From: Sphaerisporangium rufum
GTDB lineage: Bacteria; Actinomycetota; Actinomycetes; Streptosporangiales; Streptosporangiaceae
Direction: 5' to 3'
Length of the DNA stretch: 64,000 nt
Assembly (NCBI RefSeq): GCF_016863395.1
Contig: NZ_BOOU01000085.1
Span: 1-64,000 of the forward strand
Shown in pieces: positions 17,693 through 28,889 of this stretch; position 1 is the stretch's first letter, and every line of letters starts with the position of its first letter. The translations under genes and the position numbers were made by a program. A model generated the notes under the pieces. The model did no database searches and was not told where the DNA came from. It was given only the letters and a program-made list of their open reading frames with translations.

Positions 17693-19288
17693 TCAGTTGC
17701 GGCACAGCAGGCGGGTCACGGCCTGGTCCAGCGCGGCCACCGGGTCGGCCGGGCGGTGCCGGGCCCGCCAGCCGACGAAGCCGTCCGGCCGGACCAGCAC
17801 CGCACCGTCCCGCGCGATGCCGTGCGCCTCGTGGCCGCCCGGCACCTCGATGTCGATCCCGATCCGGTAGGCGTCCACCGGCAGCCCGAACCCGCCGGTC
17901 ACCTTGGGCACCGCGTCCACCCACGCCGAGGTCGCGCCGCCGGACAGCAGCACCAGGCCGCGCCCGTACAGGTCGAGCAGGGACATGTCCCGCCCGGCCA
18001 GCCGGGCCGGCAGGTGCGGCGCCCGGCCACCCGGCCGCCCGTCCAGCTCGGCCGGCGGCACGAACCGGGTGGGCTCGCCGCCGATCACCGCGCCGGAGCC
18101 GTAGGTGTAGCCGAGGATCACCGACTCCGACGGCCACAGCGTCTCGGCCGCGTCGGCGTCGGCCAGGCCCATGTTGACCTCGCGCTTGAGCACCGCCTGG
18201 GCGATCGTCTTGGCGGCCACCGGGCGGCGCTCGGCCTCGTAGCTGGACAGCAGGGCGGGGCCGGCGTGGCCGTGCAGCACCGCGGCGAGCTTCCAGGCCA
18301 GGTTGTGCGCGTCCTGGATGCCGGTGCCCGATCCGTAGGCCCCCGACGGCGGCATGGAGTGCGCGGAGTCGCCGACCAGGAAGGCGCGGCCGACCCGGTA
18401 GGTGCCGGCCAGCAGCGCGTCGATGTCGTAGGCGAGCACCGTGGTGCCGTCGGCGAGCTGCGGGACGATGCGCACGTCGAGGTCGGGCAGCCCGACCGCC
18501 TTGCGGATCAGGTCGACCGACAGGTCCTCGGTGAAGGTCTCCGGCGACTCGCCGCGAGCCGGGTCGTAGGGGAAGCTCACCACCCAGCGCTCCTCGGAGT
18601 CGTGCGGCATCAGCACGGTCCCGAGGATCGGCTCGCGCAGGTGGCACAGCCCGACCGAGCGGCCGCGCAGCGCCTCCGAAAGATCGGCCTCGAAGACCAG
18701 CGTCACCGTGTGGCCGAGCCGGCCGGCCCCGGCGCGCGGGACGCAGAGCCGCTCGCGGATCGGGCTCGGGCCGCCGTCCGCGGCGATCAGGTAGTCGGCG
18801 CGCACGACGTCGTCCCGTCCGGACCGCAGGTCGCGCAGGGTGCCGGTCACGCCGCCCCGGTCGAGGTCGAAGCCGTCGAGCCGGGTGGAGAAGCGGATGT
18901 CGGCGCCGAGCTCCTCGGCGCGGCGCCGCAGGATGGTCTCCAGCACGTCCTGGTCGATCGGCACCCAGGGGCAGGGGCTCGCGTCCCGCGCGTCCTCCTG
19001 CATCTCCATCGGCCGGGACCGCTCCTCGGGCCCGGACAGGGTGCCCGCGTGCAGGATGATCTTGCCGTCGAAGGGCCGGCGGGCGGCCAGGATCTCCTCC
19101 TCCAGGCCCGCCTGCCGGTAGAGCTCCAGCGTGCGTGAGTTGATGGTGCGCGCTCGCGGGTGGATCAGCGTGCCGGAGTGCCGCTCGACCAGCAGGACCG
19201 GAACGTCCTGCCGGGCCAGGAAGACCGCGGAGCTGAGCCCGGCGAGCCCGCCACCCACGATCAGTACGGCCGTGCGGTGGTGATACAT
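17693..19288 (-). CDS. FAD-dependent aromatic hydroxylase (TcmG/PgaE type), no. 2
   Basis: The 531-residue paralogue of hydroxylase no. 1 has VLIVGGGLAGLSSAVFLA, HPRARTINSRTLELYR, the DG motif AADGGPSPIRERL and FLVGDSAHSMPPSGAYGSG. It also has the C-terminal thioredoxin-like domain. Two such enzymes imply two ring hydroxylations or a sequential oxidation. ATG 19288 has an AGAAGGG site. It lies directly downstream of the SARP gene but has its own SARP-type promoter in the 129-bp gap. Confidence 0.9.
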   Translation of the reverse strand: MYHHRTAVLIVGGGLAGLSSAVFLARQDVPVLLVERHSGTLIHPRARTINSRTLELYRQAGLEEEILAARRPFDGKIILHAGTLSGPEERSRPMEMQEDARDASPCPWVPIDQDVLETILRRRAEELGADIRFSTRLDGFDLDRGGVTGTLRDLRSGRDDVVRADYLIAADGGPSPIRERLCVPRAGAGRLGHTVTLVFEADLSEALRGRSVGLCHLREPILGTVLMPHDSEERWVVSFPYDPARGESPETFTEDLSVDLIRKAVGLPDLDVRIVPQLADGTTVLAYDIDALLAGTYRVGRAFLVGDSAHSMPPSGAYGSGTGIQDAHNLAWKLAAVLHGHAGPALLSSYEAERRPVAAKTIAQAVLKREVNMGLADADAAETLWPSESVILGYTYGSGAVIGGEPTRFVPPAELDGRPGGRAPHLPARLAGRDMSLLDLYGRGLVLLSGGATSAWVDAVPKVTGGFGLPVDAYRIGIDIEVPGGHEAHGIARDGAVLVRPDGFVGWRARHRPADPVAALDQAVTRLLCRN

Positions 19289-19330
19289 ACGGGAGAGCCC
19301 TTCTGGATCCGTCGGGACCGTGACGATCCG

Positions 19331-19362
19331 ATCGTCCCGCGGACCGCTCGAAGCGCTCTCGA
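19331..19362 (-). promoter_or_regulatory. SARP-type repeat promoter for FAD hydroxylase no. 2
   Basis: On the minus strand TCGAGAG (19362-19356) and TCGAGCG (19351-19345) are 11 bp apart. After 8 bp comes the -10-like GACGAT (19336-19331), 42 bp before ATG 19288. Confidence 0.75.
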
Positions 19363-19417
19363 ATCGGAGTGGGCACGCCACCCGGCCGCCGGCGGCCCGG
19401 TGGCCGCCTGGTGACCG

Positions 19418-21262
19418 CTAGATGGCGCAGTGCTCGCGTTCCTCCTCCGCCCCGTACAGGCGGATCAGCTCGGGGATGGCACAGGACAGGTCGCCGCGCG
19501 GGGCGCTCGCCGAGATGGTCATCAGCCGCATGTCGATCAGGTGGGACAGGATGTCCTCGGCGGAACTGATGCTCACGTTGAGCAGGTCGGCGGTGCTGCG
19601 GGTGGAGAAGACCCGCTGCCGGGAGGAGCCGAGCACGGTGAACGCCTGGCGCATCTCCGGGTCGAGCTGCCGGAAGCTGCAGGCCAGCCGGGTGCGGACG
19701 TCGAGGTCGCCCCACCGTAACTCGGTGAGCCGCGAGCTCTCGTCGGTCAGCTTGGACCGGTAGCGCTCCAGGGTCCAGTGCGGCGCGGCGGCCAGCCGCT
19801 CCCCGGCGATCCGCAGGCCGAGCGGCAGCGCGCCGCACATCTCCACGATCGAGCGGGCCGCGTTCTCCTCCGCCGTCACCCGGTCGCCACCGATGATCTT
19901 GCGCAGCAGTTCCAGCCCGGAATCCACGTCGAAGGCGCCCAGCTCGATGTGGTCGGCGCTGGTCAGCCCGTAGAGCGGCGAGCGGCTGGTGACGATGACG
20001 GCGCTGTTCGGCCCGGTGGGGAACAGCGGCCGCACCTGGGCGCCGGAGCAGGCGTCGTCCAGCACGACCAGCAGGCTGCGGTCGGCGCTCCAGGTGCGGA
20101 ACAGGTTCCGGCGCGCCTCGATCCCCTTCGGGATCTGCTCGTCGCGCAGGCCGCCCGCCCGCAGCATCGCGCCGAGGGCGTCCTCGCTGTCGCGGGGCTC
20201 GGCGGACATGCCGCGCAGGTTGACGTACAGCTGGCCGTCGGCGAACCGGCTGCGTACCCGGTGGCCGACGTGCGTGGCCAGCGCCGTCTTGCCCACCCCG
20301 GCCATGCCGGTTAGGGAGACGATCGGCAGCGCGCTGGCGTTGCCGGTGCCGTCCAGCGAGACCTCGATCCGGCCGCGCACGTCGCTGCGGTCGGTGAAGT
20401 CGACGATGTCCGGCGGCAGCTCGGCCGGCGGCGCCGGCGGGGCGGCCCGTACCTGAGCGGTGCCCCGCGCCCCCTCCGGGCGCCGGGCGGGCAGCTCCAG
20501 CGACGGGTCGCCGCGCAGGATCGCCTGCTGCAGCCGCTGCACGGGCTGCGACGGCTCCAGGCCGAGCTCCTCGTTGAGCATCGCGCGCAGCCGCTGGTAG
20601 ACGGCGAGCGATTCGCTGCGCCGCTCGGAGCGGTAGAGCGCGAGCATGAGTCGCGAGTAGAACCCCTCGCAGATCGGGTAGTTGGCGGTGAGCTCCTTCA
20701 GCTCGCTGATCTGCTCGCGGTGCCGGCCGAGGCGCAGCGCCGCGTCCATCCGCATCTCCAGCGCGTTGAGGTGGCTCTCCTCCAGCTTGGTGGCGTGCGC
20801 GTCCAGCAGCCGGCCGCGCGGCACATCGGTGAGCGCGCTGCCGCGCCACAGCGTGAGCGCGTGTCCGAGCGTCTCGGACGCCTGCTCCAGCTCGCCGGCC
20901 TGCAGGGATTCGCGTCCCTGCTTGACGAGCCGCTCGAAGTGGTGGATGTCGATGGCCTCCGGCGGCACCTGTGCCTCGTAGCCGGCGGCCTTGGTGACGA
21001 GGAACTCCTCGCCCGGGTGCCCCGCAGCGGTCATCATGCGGCGCAGTTGGTAGATGTACGTCTGCAGTGTCGTCGCCGCGCTGATGGGGGGAGAGTCCCC
21101 CCACAGCTCGTCGATCAGTGCGTCCGCCCTGGTGATCCGGTTGTAATTGATCAACAGCAAGGACAGTACCGTGCGGAGTTTCGGTGCTGAGGGCGTTAAA
21201 TCCTGCTCGCCGATACGCACCTCGAATGTTCCTAGAACCTTGAAAAGCATGACGGTCCCCAT
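19418..21262 (-). CDS. AfsR-like SARP transcriptional activator with NB-ARC ATPase domain
   Basis: The 614-residue protein has an OmpR-type winged helix (about 20-100: PKLRTVLSLLLINYNRITRA), a bacterial transcriptional activation (BTAD) domain (about 105-250), a linker and an NB-ARC domain. The ATPase shows Walker A GMAGVGKT at 319-326, Walker B LLVVLDDAC and a GALPLGL motif. It lacks AfsR's C-terminal TPR array. It is the only SARP in the window and the probable owner of the tandem TCGAGNN repeats. Two TTA leucine codons are present (Leu22 at 21197-21199 and Leu515 at 19718-19720), so translation probably depends on the bldA tRNA. An alternative start is ATG 21250. Confidence 0.92.
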   Translation of the reverse strand: MGTVMLFKVLGTFEVRIGEQDLTPSAPKLRTVLSLLLINYNRITRADALIDELWGDSPPISAATTLQTYIYQLRRMMTAAGHPGEEFLVTKAAGYEAQVPPEAIDIHHFERLVKQGRESLQAGELEQASETLGHALTLWRGSALTDVPRGRLLDAHATKLEESHLNALEMRMDAALRLGRHREQISELKELTANYPICEGFYSRLMLALYRSERRSESLAVYQRLRAMLNEELGLEPSQPVQRLQQAILRGDPSLELPARRPEGARGTAQVRAAPPAPPAELPPDIVDFTDRSDVRGRIEVSLDGTGNASALPIVSLTGMAGVGKTALATHVGHRVRSRFADGQLYVNLRGMSAEPRDSEDALGAMLRAGGLRDEQIPKGIEARRNLFRTWSADRSLLVVLDDACSGAQVRPLFPTGPNSAVIVTSRSPLYGLTSADHIELGAFDVDSGLELLRKIIGGDRVTAEENAARSIVEMCGALPLGLRIAGERLAAAPHWTLERYRSKLTDESSRLTELRWGDLDVRTRLACSFRQLDPEMRQAFTVLGSSRQRVFSTRSTADLLNVSISSAEDILSHLIDMRLMTISASAPRGDLSCAIPELIRLYGAEEEREHCAI

Positions 21263-21284
21263 CGCCCCGGCCCCTGGTATGGCC

Positions 21285-21355
21285 TATGCAGTACGGCATA
21301 ACCACCTAGAAAGGCAATTACCACATTAAGCCACTGACGGGTAGAACGTCTACCC
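21285..21355 (-). promoter_or_regulatory. Two inverted repeats in the SARP gene promoter region
   Basis: TATGC-N6-GCATA (21285-21300) lies 23 bp upstream of the SARP start. A perfect GGGTAGA-N3-TCTACCC (21339-21355) lies 77 bp upstream. They are candidate operators for control of the activator; the second could instead be a small terminator of the long PKS operon. No SARP-type tandem repeat is present, so autoactivation is not suggested. The rest of the 184-bp gap (21263-21446) shows nothing else. Confidence 0.45.
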
Positions 21356-21446
21356 ATTGGCGGTTCGGATCCCGGGAAGCCGCCTGTCGCGTTTTCCGAG
21401 GCCGGAGCGAGGGCCCGGTTCCGGCCATCAGACCGAAACCTGAATA

Positions 21447-22370
21447 TCAGTCAGCCGTAAAATCGAATTCACGATGGAGACCGAGGTAGGCCTGCTGCTC
21501 GCCGTGCTCCGGCTCGGCGAGGAAGGACAGCAGGCTGTACCGCCACGGGGTGAAGTCCGCGTGGAACACCGCGAAGCGTCCGGGGTCGATGGCCAGCAGG
21601 CCGGCCGCGTTCTGGTGCAGCGGGTTCGGAGGCAACGTCGCACCTGCCCGCAGCGCGTCGAAGTAGTTCTGTACCGTGCGGTACGTCGTCCCCGGAACGG
21701 TGGGCGCGAAGATGGCCTCCTGCGGCAGCGCCGAGTCGTTGCGGATCAGGAACGTGCCGCCGGCCGGCAGCCGGCGCGGCAGCACCAGCCGGGCCCGGTC
21801 TCCGGCCTGGACGAACCGGATGACCGCGTCGTAGCGCGGCAGGACCGCCGTCCCGCGCTCCGCCGACACCTCCAGCGTCTGCACGCCCACGCCTCCGGTC
21901 GACGAGGCGGCGACCATGTAGTAGGTGCCCGGCTCCAGCGACACGGTCAGCGTCACCGGCCGGCCCGGGTACACCTGGGCTCCTCCGGCGAAGGTCGTGG
22001 TCCGGTATTGGTCGCGCAGCCCCTGCAGGTAGATCGCCGGATCCTTGGACTCGACGTCGTCGAATGCCTTCTTCATCTCCTCGAACGTGGCGCCAGGCTT
22101 GACGCGGAACAGCGCGAGCAACATGCACTCGGCCTCGGTGGTGCTCACCCGGAACGTCACCGGGCCGCTGGGCCGGGGATTGGGGCCGGGAACGGCGAAC
22201 CCCTGCGCCGAGACCGGAAGGTCCAGCACAGGGGGCGGCCCCGGTCGCGAGGCCGCGGCCGGGGCGCCACCGCCGGCACCCGCCGCATCGGCGGGCACCG
22301 GCAGGGTCAGGCTGAGAATCACCGCGAGTCCCGCGGCCGTCCGCAGGACTCCGCGTAGCGGTCCGAGCAT
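21447..22370 (-). CDS. Secreted protein of unknown function, last gene of the PKS operon
   Basis: I do not recognise a family. The 307-residue protein has a signal peptide (hydrophobic VLRTAAGLAVILSLTLPV, cleavage near ADA). The mature part is rich in beta-strand-like sequence (VTLTVSLEPGTYYMVAAS; ARLVLPRRLPAGGTFLIRN), suggesting a cupredoxin- or immunoglobulin-like fold. His and Met residues occur (NPLHQNAAG, HADFTPWRYS) without a clear metal motif. ATG 22370 has AAGGAG 6 nt upstream and follows the biotin carboxylase stop by 2 bp, so it is co-transcribed with core PKS genes. A role in product handling outside the cell is possible. Confidence 0.75.
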   Translation of the reverse strand: MLGPLRGVLRTAAGLAVILSLTLPVPADAAGAGGGAPAAASRPGPPPVLDLPVSAQGFAVPGPNPRPSGPVTFRVSTTEAECMLLALFRVKPGATFEEMKKAFDDVESKDPAIYLQGLRDQYRTTTFAGGAQVYPGRPVTLTVSLEPGTYYMVAASSTGGVGVQTLEVSAERGTAVLPRYDAVIRFVQAGDRARLVLPRRLPAGGTFLIRNDSALPQEAIFAPTVPGTTYRTVQNYFDALRAGATLPPNPLHQNAAGLLAIDPGRFAVFHADFTPWRYSLLSFLAEPEHGEQQAYLGLHREFDFTAD

Positions 22371-22372
22371 GA

Positions 22373-23761
22373 TCACTCCTTGTCGTGGTGGTGCGGCGAC
22401 TCCGGCGGAGCGCCGTCGGTGAGCATCTGGTCGACCAGCGAGGTGGTGTGCTTGCCGTCCTGGAACAGCGGGTGCGCCAGCACCTCGCGCAGGAACGCGG
22501 TGTTGGTGTGCACGCGCGGGCCCTCGACGCGCATCTCGGCCAGGCAGCGGTCCATCCGGGCCAGCGCCTGCTCACGGTCCGGTCCCCAGGCGATCACCTT
22601 GGCCAGCAGCGAGTCATAGTGCGGGCCGACCTGCCAGCCCGGCCGGCCGTGCGTGTCCACCCGGGTGAACGGGCCGCCGGGGACCATGAATTCGGTCAGC
22701 GTGCCCGGCGCGGGCGCGAAGTTGCGGGCCGGGTCCTCGGTGTTGATCCGGCACTCGACCGCGGCGCCGGTGCGCACCACGTCCCGCTGGGTGAACGACA
22801 GCGGCCGGCCGGCCGCCACCGCGATCTGCTCGCGCACCAGGTCGATCCCGGTCACCATCTCGGTCACCGGGTGCTCCACCTGGAGCCGGCAGTTGATCTC
22901 CATGAAGTGGAAGGCGCCGTCCTGGTCCACGATGAACTCGAACGTGCCGGCGCCGACGTAGCCGGTGGCCAGCGCGCCGCGCACCGCGGCCGCACCCATC
23001 TCGGCGGTCAGCTCGGCCGGCAGGCCCGGCGCGGGGGTCTCCTCCACCAGCTTCTGGTGGCGGCGCTGCACCGAGCAGTCGCGCTCCCCCAGGTGGACGG
23101 CGTTTCCGTACCGGTCGCAGAGGATCTGGATCTCCACGTGCCGGGCGGTCTCGCAGAATCGCTCGATGTACACCCGGCCGTCGCCGAAGGTGGCCTGCGC
23201 GTGCGCGCGGGTCTCCCCGTACACCCGCATGAACTCGCCGCCGTGCCGGGCGATGCCCATGCCGCGCCCGCCGCCGCCGGCCGCCGCCTTGATGATCACG
23301 GGGTAGCCGATGGAGTCGGCGAGCGCCTTGGCCTCGGCCGCGGAGTCCAGCGTCTCCGGGCTGCCCGGCAGCACCGGCAGCCCCACCTCGGACATGATCG
23401 TCCGAGCCTGGGCCTTGTCCCCCAGCCGGCCGATCACCTCGGCGGGCGGGCCGATGAAGACCAGCCCGGCCGCCTCGCACACCTCGGCGAAGTAGCGGTC
23501 CTCCGACAGGAACCCGTAGCCCGGGTGCACGGCCTCCGCACCGGTGGCGAGGGCCGCCTCGACCAGCGCGGGGATGTTCAGATAGCTGTCCTTGGCCGGT
23601 GCCGGGCCGATCTGGATGGCCTCGTCGGCGAACCGGACGGCCGCCGAGTCGCGGTCGGCGGTGGAGTGCGCGACGATCGTCCGGATGCCCAGTTCGTGGC
23701 AGGTGCGGGCCACCCGCAGCGCGATCTCGCCGCGGTTGGCGATCAGGATAGACGAGAACAA
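22373..23761 (-). CDS. accC: Acetyl-CoA carboxylase biotin carboxylase subunit
   Basis: The 462-residue ATP-grasp biotin carboxylase begins FSSILIANRGEIALRVART and has the Gly-rich ATP loop KAAAGGGGRGMGI, HVEIQILCD and FMEINCRLQVEHPVTE. It ends after the BC C-terminal domain with a His-rich tail and has no biotinyl (MKM) domain. The best start is TTG 23761, placed 5 nt after GGAGG; no ATG or GTG fits. With the alpha/beta carboxyltransferase next to it, it would supply malonyl-CoA for chain extension, but the biotin carrier protein must come from elsewhere. Confidence 0.9.
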   Translation of the reverse strand: MFSSILIANRGEIALRVARTCHELGIRTIVAHSTADRDSAAVRFADEAIQIGPAPAKDSYLNIPALVEAALATGAEAVHPGYGFLSEDRYFAEVCEAAGLVFIGPPAEVIGRLGDKAQARTIMSEVGLPVLPGSPETLDSAAEAKALADSIGYPVIIKAAAGGGGRGMGIARHGGEFMRVYGETRAHAQATFGDGRVYIERFCETARHVEIQILCDRYGNAVHLGERDCSVQRRHQKLVEETPAPGLPAELTAEMGAAAVRGALATGYVGAGTFEFIVDQDGAFHFMEINCRLQVEHPVTEMVTGIDLVREQIAVAAGRPLSFTQRDVVRTGAAVECRINTEDPARNFAPAPGTLTEFMVPGGPFTRVDTHGRPGWQVGPHYDSLLAKVIAWGPDREQALARMDRCLAEMRVEGPRVHTNTAFLREVLAHPLFQDGKHTTSLVDQMLTDGAPPESPHHHDKE

Positions 23762-23774
23762 TGCAACCTCCAGC

Positions 23775-25442
23775 TCAGGGACAGGCCTGCGCGCCGTGGC
23801 GGCGGAACTTCGCCCGGCGGTCGCGGACGAGCTGCGCGCCGTCCACCGGCACCAGCTCGGCGAGGGCGGACGTGATCGCCGCGCGCAGGTGCGCGGCGGC
23901 ACGCGCCGGATCGGTGTGGGCCCCGCCATCGGGCTCGGGCACCACGCCGTCGATGAGTCCGAGCCGGAGCAGCTCGCGGGCGTCGACCCGCAGCGCCGCG
24001 GCGGCACGCGGCGCCTCCGCGGCGTCGCGCCACAGGATCGCCGCGCACCCCTCCGGGCTGATGATGGAGTAGACCGCGTTCTCGCAGGCGAGCACCCGGT
24101 CGGCGACGCCCAGCGCCAGCGCGCCGCCGCTGCCGCCCTCGCCGGTCACCACGGCCACCACCGGCACCGGCAGGCCGGACATCAGCCGCAGGTTCTCGGC
24201 GATGGCGACCGCCTGGCCGTTCTCTTCGGCGCGCAGCCCGGGCTCGGCGCCCTGGGTGTCGATGAAGGTGACGATCGGCAGGCCGAGCTTGGCCGCGGTG
24301 CGCATCAACCGGGCGACCTTGCGGTGTCCCTCGGGGGTGGCCCGGCCGAAGTTGCGGGCGATCAGCTCGTGCGTGCCGTGGCCCTTCTGGTGGCCGATGA
24401 GCATGATCGGCAGGCCGTCCAGCCGGCCGACGCCGCCCACGATCGCCGGGCAGTCGGCCGACATCCGGTCGCCGTGCAGCTCGACGAACCCGTCCAGCAG
24501 GTAGCCGGCGTAGTCCAGCGTGGTGGGCCGGCCGAGCTCGCGGGCCAGCCGCACCGCCGTCCACGCCTCGCGCGGGCGCAGCAGCGCCGGGTCGGTGACG
24601 ATGGCGCCTACCACCGCGGCCGGTGCCGGCTCGCGCGGGCCGCCCAGCGACAGCAGGCGCGCCAGGGTGTCCCGGAGCTGCCGCCGCGGCTGGATCATGT
24701 CGATCAGGCCGTGGGCGAGCAGGAACTCCGCCGTCTGGAAGTCGGCCGGCAGCGTCTGCCCGATCGTCTGCTCGATCACCCGGCGGCCGGCGAAGCCCAG
24801 CCGCGCCCCCGGCTCGGCGATCATGATGTCCGGCAGCGTGGTGAACGACGCCGCGACCCCGCCGTAGGTCGGGTCGGTGACCAGCGTGATGGTGAGGATG
24901 CCGGCCTCGTCCAGCTCGGCCATCGCCTGGCTGGTCTTGGCCATCTGCATCAGCGAGAACAGGCCCTCCTGCATGCGGGCGCCGCCGGAGGCGGTGACCA
25001 GCAGCAGCGGGACGCGTTCGGCCAGCGCGGTCTCGGCCGCCCGCACGATCAGCTCGCCGGTGGCCGAGCCGAGGCTGCCGCCGAGGAAGCGGAAGTCCAT
25101 GACGGCCGCGACCACCGGCCGGCCCCGGACGGTGCCGCGCGCGCACACCACCGCCTCCGACAGGCCGGTGGTCTCGTGCGCCTCGCGCAGCCGGTCCGGG
25201 TAGGGCCGGGAGTCGGTGAACTCCAGCGGGTCGAACACCGCCGGAACCGGGTCGAGCAGGACGGCCGAGCCCTCGTCCAGCAGCAGGGCCAGCCGCTGCG
25301 GGGCCGAGAGCCGGTCGTGGTGACCGCAGGAGGGGCAGACGTGCAGATCGTCGGCGAACCGCCTGCGGTACACCAGGGAACGGCATCCCGAGCAGATCAG
25401 CCAGTCCGCGTCCGTCACTTGTCCTTCGATGGCCAGGCTCAT
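23775..25442 (-). CDS. Acetyl-CoA carboxylase carboxyltransferase, beta-alpha fusion
   Basis: The 555-residue protein joins AccD and AccA. The beta half begins with a C4 zinc ribbon (CSGC ... CPSC, residues 17-41) and contains [20 protein letters not shown]. The alpha half starts near residue 300 with [23 protein letters not shown] and contains [10 protein letters not shown] and [14 protein letters not shown]. Such fusions are common in type II PKS clusters as the malonyl-CoA source. It is followed by the biotin carboxylase gene (14-bp gap). Confidence 0.92.
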   Translation of the reverse strand: MSLAIEGQVTDADWLICSGCRSLVYRRRFADDLHVCPSCGHHDRLSAPQRLALLLDEGSAVLLDPVPAVFDPLEFTDSRPYPDRLREAHETTGLSEAVVCARGTVRGRPVVAAVMDFRFLGGSLGSATGELIVRAAETALAERVPLLLVTASGGARMQEGLFSLMQMAKTSQAMAELDEAGILTITLVTDPTYGGVAASFTTLPDIMIAEPGARLGFAGRRVIEQTIGQTLPADFQTAEFLLAHGLIDMIQPRRQLRDTLARLLSLGGPREPAPAAVVGAIVTDPALLRPREAWTAVRLARELGRPTTLDYAGYLLDGFVELHGDRMSADCPAIVGGVGRLDGLPIMLIGHQKGHGTHELIARNFGRATPEGHRKVARLMRTAAKLGLPIVTFIDTQGAEPGLRAEENGQAVAIAENLRLMSGLPVPVVAVVTGEGGSGGALALGVADRVLACENAVYSIISPEGCAAILWRDAAEAPRAAAALRVDARELLRLGLIDGVVPEPDGGAHTDPARAAAHLRAAITSALAELVPVDGAQLVRDRRAKFRRHGAQACP

Positions 25443-25469
25443 AGTCGCTCCAGATGGATGCCGGTCGGT

Positions 25470-25838
25470 TCAGTAGGCCGCCGTGACCTCGTACAGCTCG
25501 AAGTGCCGGTCCGGCGCGCGGTCCAGGTAGGGGACCAGGGGCGCGGTGGTGCCCTGGTGGTCGGGGCCGCGCTCCCAGCGATCGAAGACCTCGAAGTTCT
25601 CCCACTCGCTCATCACGGCGAAGGCCGCCCGGTCCGGGACCGAGCGCAGCAGCTCGTTGCCGAGCAGCCCGGGGGTGCCGGCCATCGCCCGGCTGATGCC
25701 GTGGTAGGCGTTCAGCACCGCCGCGTCGTCACCGGACGGCGCCCGGTACCACACCACGACGCGGACGCGGTGGGACGGGTCGATCGCCGGGGCGACCGCC
25801 GCGCCGCCGGGCGCCGTGCCGCCGCGGGCGCCGCTCAC
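25470..25838 (-). CDS. Antibiotic-biosynthesis monooxygenase (ABM) family protein, copy 1
   Basis: The 122-residue ferredoxin-like ABM protein has a core VRVVVWYRAP, GLLGNELLRSVPDRAAFAVMS and EWENFEVFDRW. TcmH-type members oxidize anthrones or naphthacenones to quinones without cofactors. The GTG start at 25838 overlaps the stop of the upstream ABM gene (GTGA), so the two are coupled and may form a heteromer. A Pro/Ala/Gly-rich N-terminal stretch of about 20 residues precedes the fold. The exact substrate is unknown. Confidence 0.8.
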   Translation of the reverse strand: MSGARGGTAPGGAAVAPAIDPSHRVRVVVWYRAPSGDDAAVLNAYHGISRAMAGTPGLLGNELLRSVPDRAAFAVMSEWENFEVFDRWERGPDHQGTTAPLVPYLDRAPDRHFELYEVTAAY

Positions 25839-26164
25839 CGTGCCGCCCCGACGGCGGACCCGGCCAGGTGGGCCACCACGGTCATCGTCGTCATCGAGCC
25901 GCCCGAGCGGTAGGGGTGCAGCTTGGTGCGGTGCTCCAGGTGCTCGGCGCTGGTCTCGAACTCGCGGAACCGCGGCTCGTCCACCCAGTCGCTGATGATG
26001 TAGTAGACGCTCTCCTCCTCGGCGCCGCGCATCAGCCACTGCCCCCGGTTCGCCGGGTGCTCGGTGATCACGTCGCCGATGCCGAGCCAGGTGCGCTCGA
26101 AGTCGGCCTCCTTGCCCGGGATGATCTGCATCCGGAGCATCACCCGGAAGGTCCCTTCGGACAT
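25835..26164 (-). CDS. Antibiotic-biosynthesis monooxygenase (ABM) family protein, copy 2
   Basis: The 109-residue protein has one ABM domain: FRVMLRMQIIPGKEADFERTW, QWLMRGAEEESVYYIISDW and EFETSAEHLEHRTKLHPYR. It is closer in sequence to actinomycete polyketide ABM proteins than to housekeeping ones. ATG 26164 follows the KR stop by 1 bp. Paired with copy 1, it probably acts in quinone formation or another cofactor-free oxygenation. Confidence 0.8.
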   Translation of the reverse strand: MSEGTFRVMLRMQIIPGKEADFERTWLGIGDVITEHPANRGQWLMRGAEEESVYYIISDWVDEPRFREFETSAEHLEHRTKLHPYRSGGSMTTMTVVAHLAGSAVGAAR

Positions 26165-26165
26165 G

Positions 26166-28885
<2,720 letters not shown>

Positions 28886-28889
<4 letters not shown>

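Noticed and set aside
17307-21305. A 1332-codon minus-strand frame
   Set aside because: It is an out-of-frame shadow of the SARP and FAD hydroxylase no. 2; it has no family motifs and runs through two real genes.
21447-22370. The secreted last gene of the PKS operon as a biotin carrier or cyclase
   Set aside because: It has a signal peptide and no MKM, cupin or SRPBCC motif.
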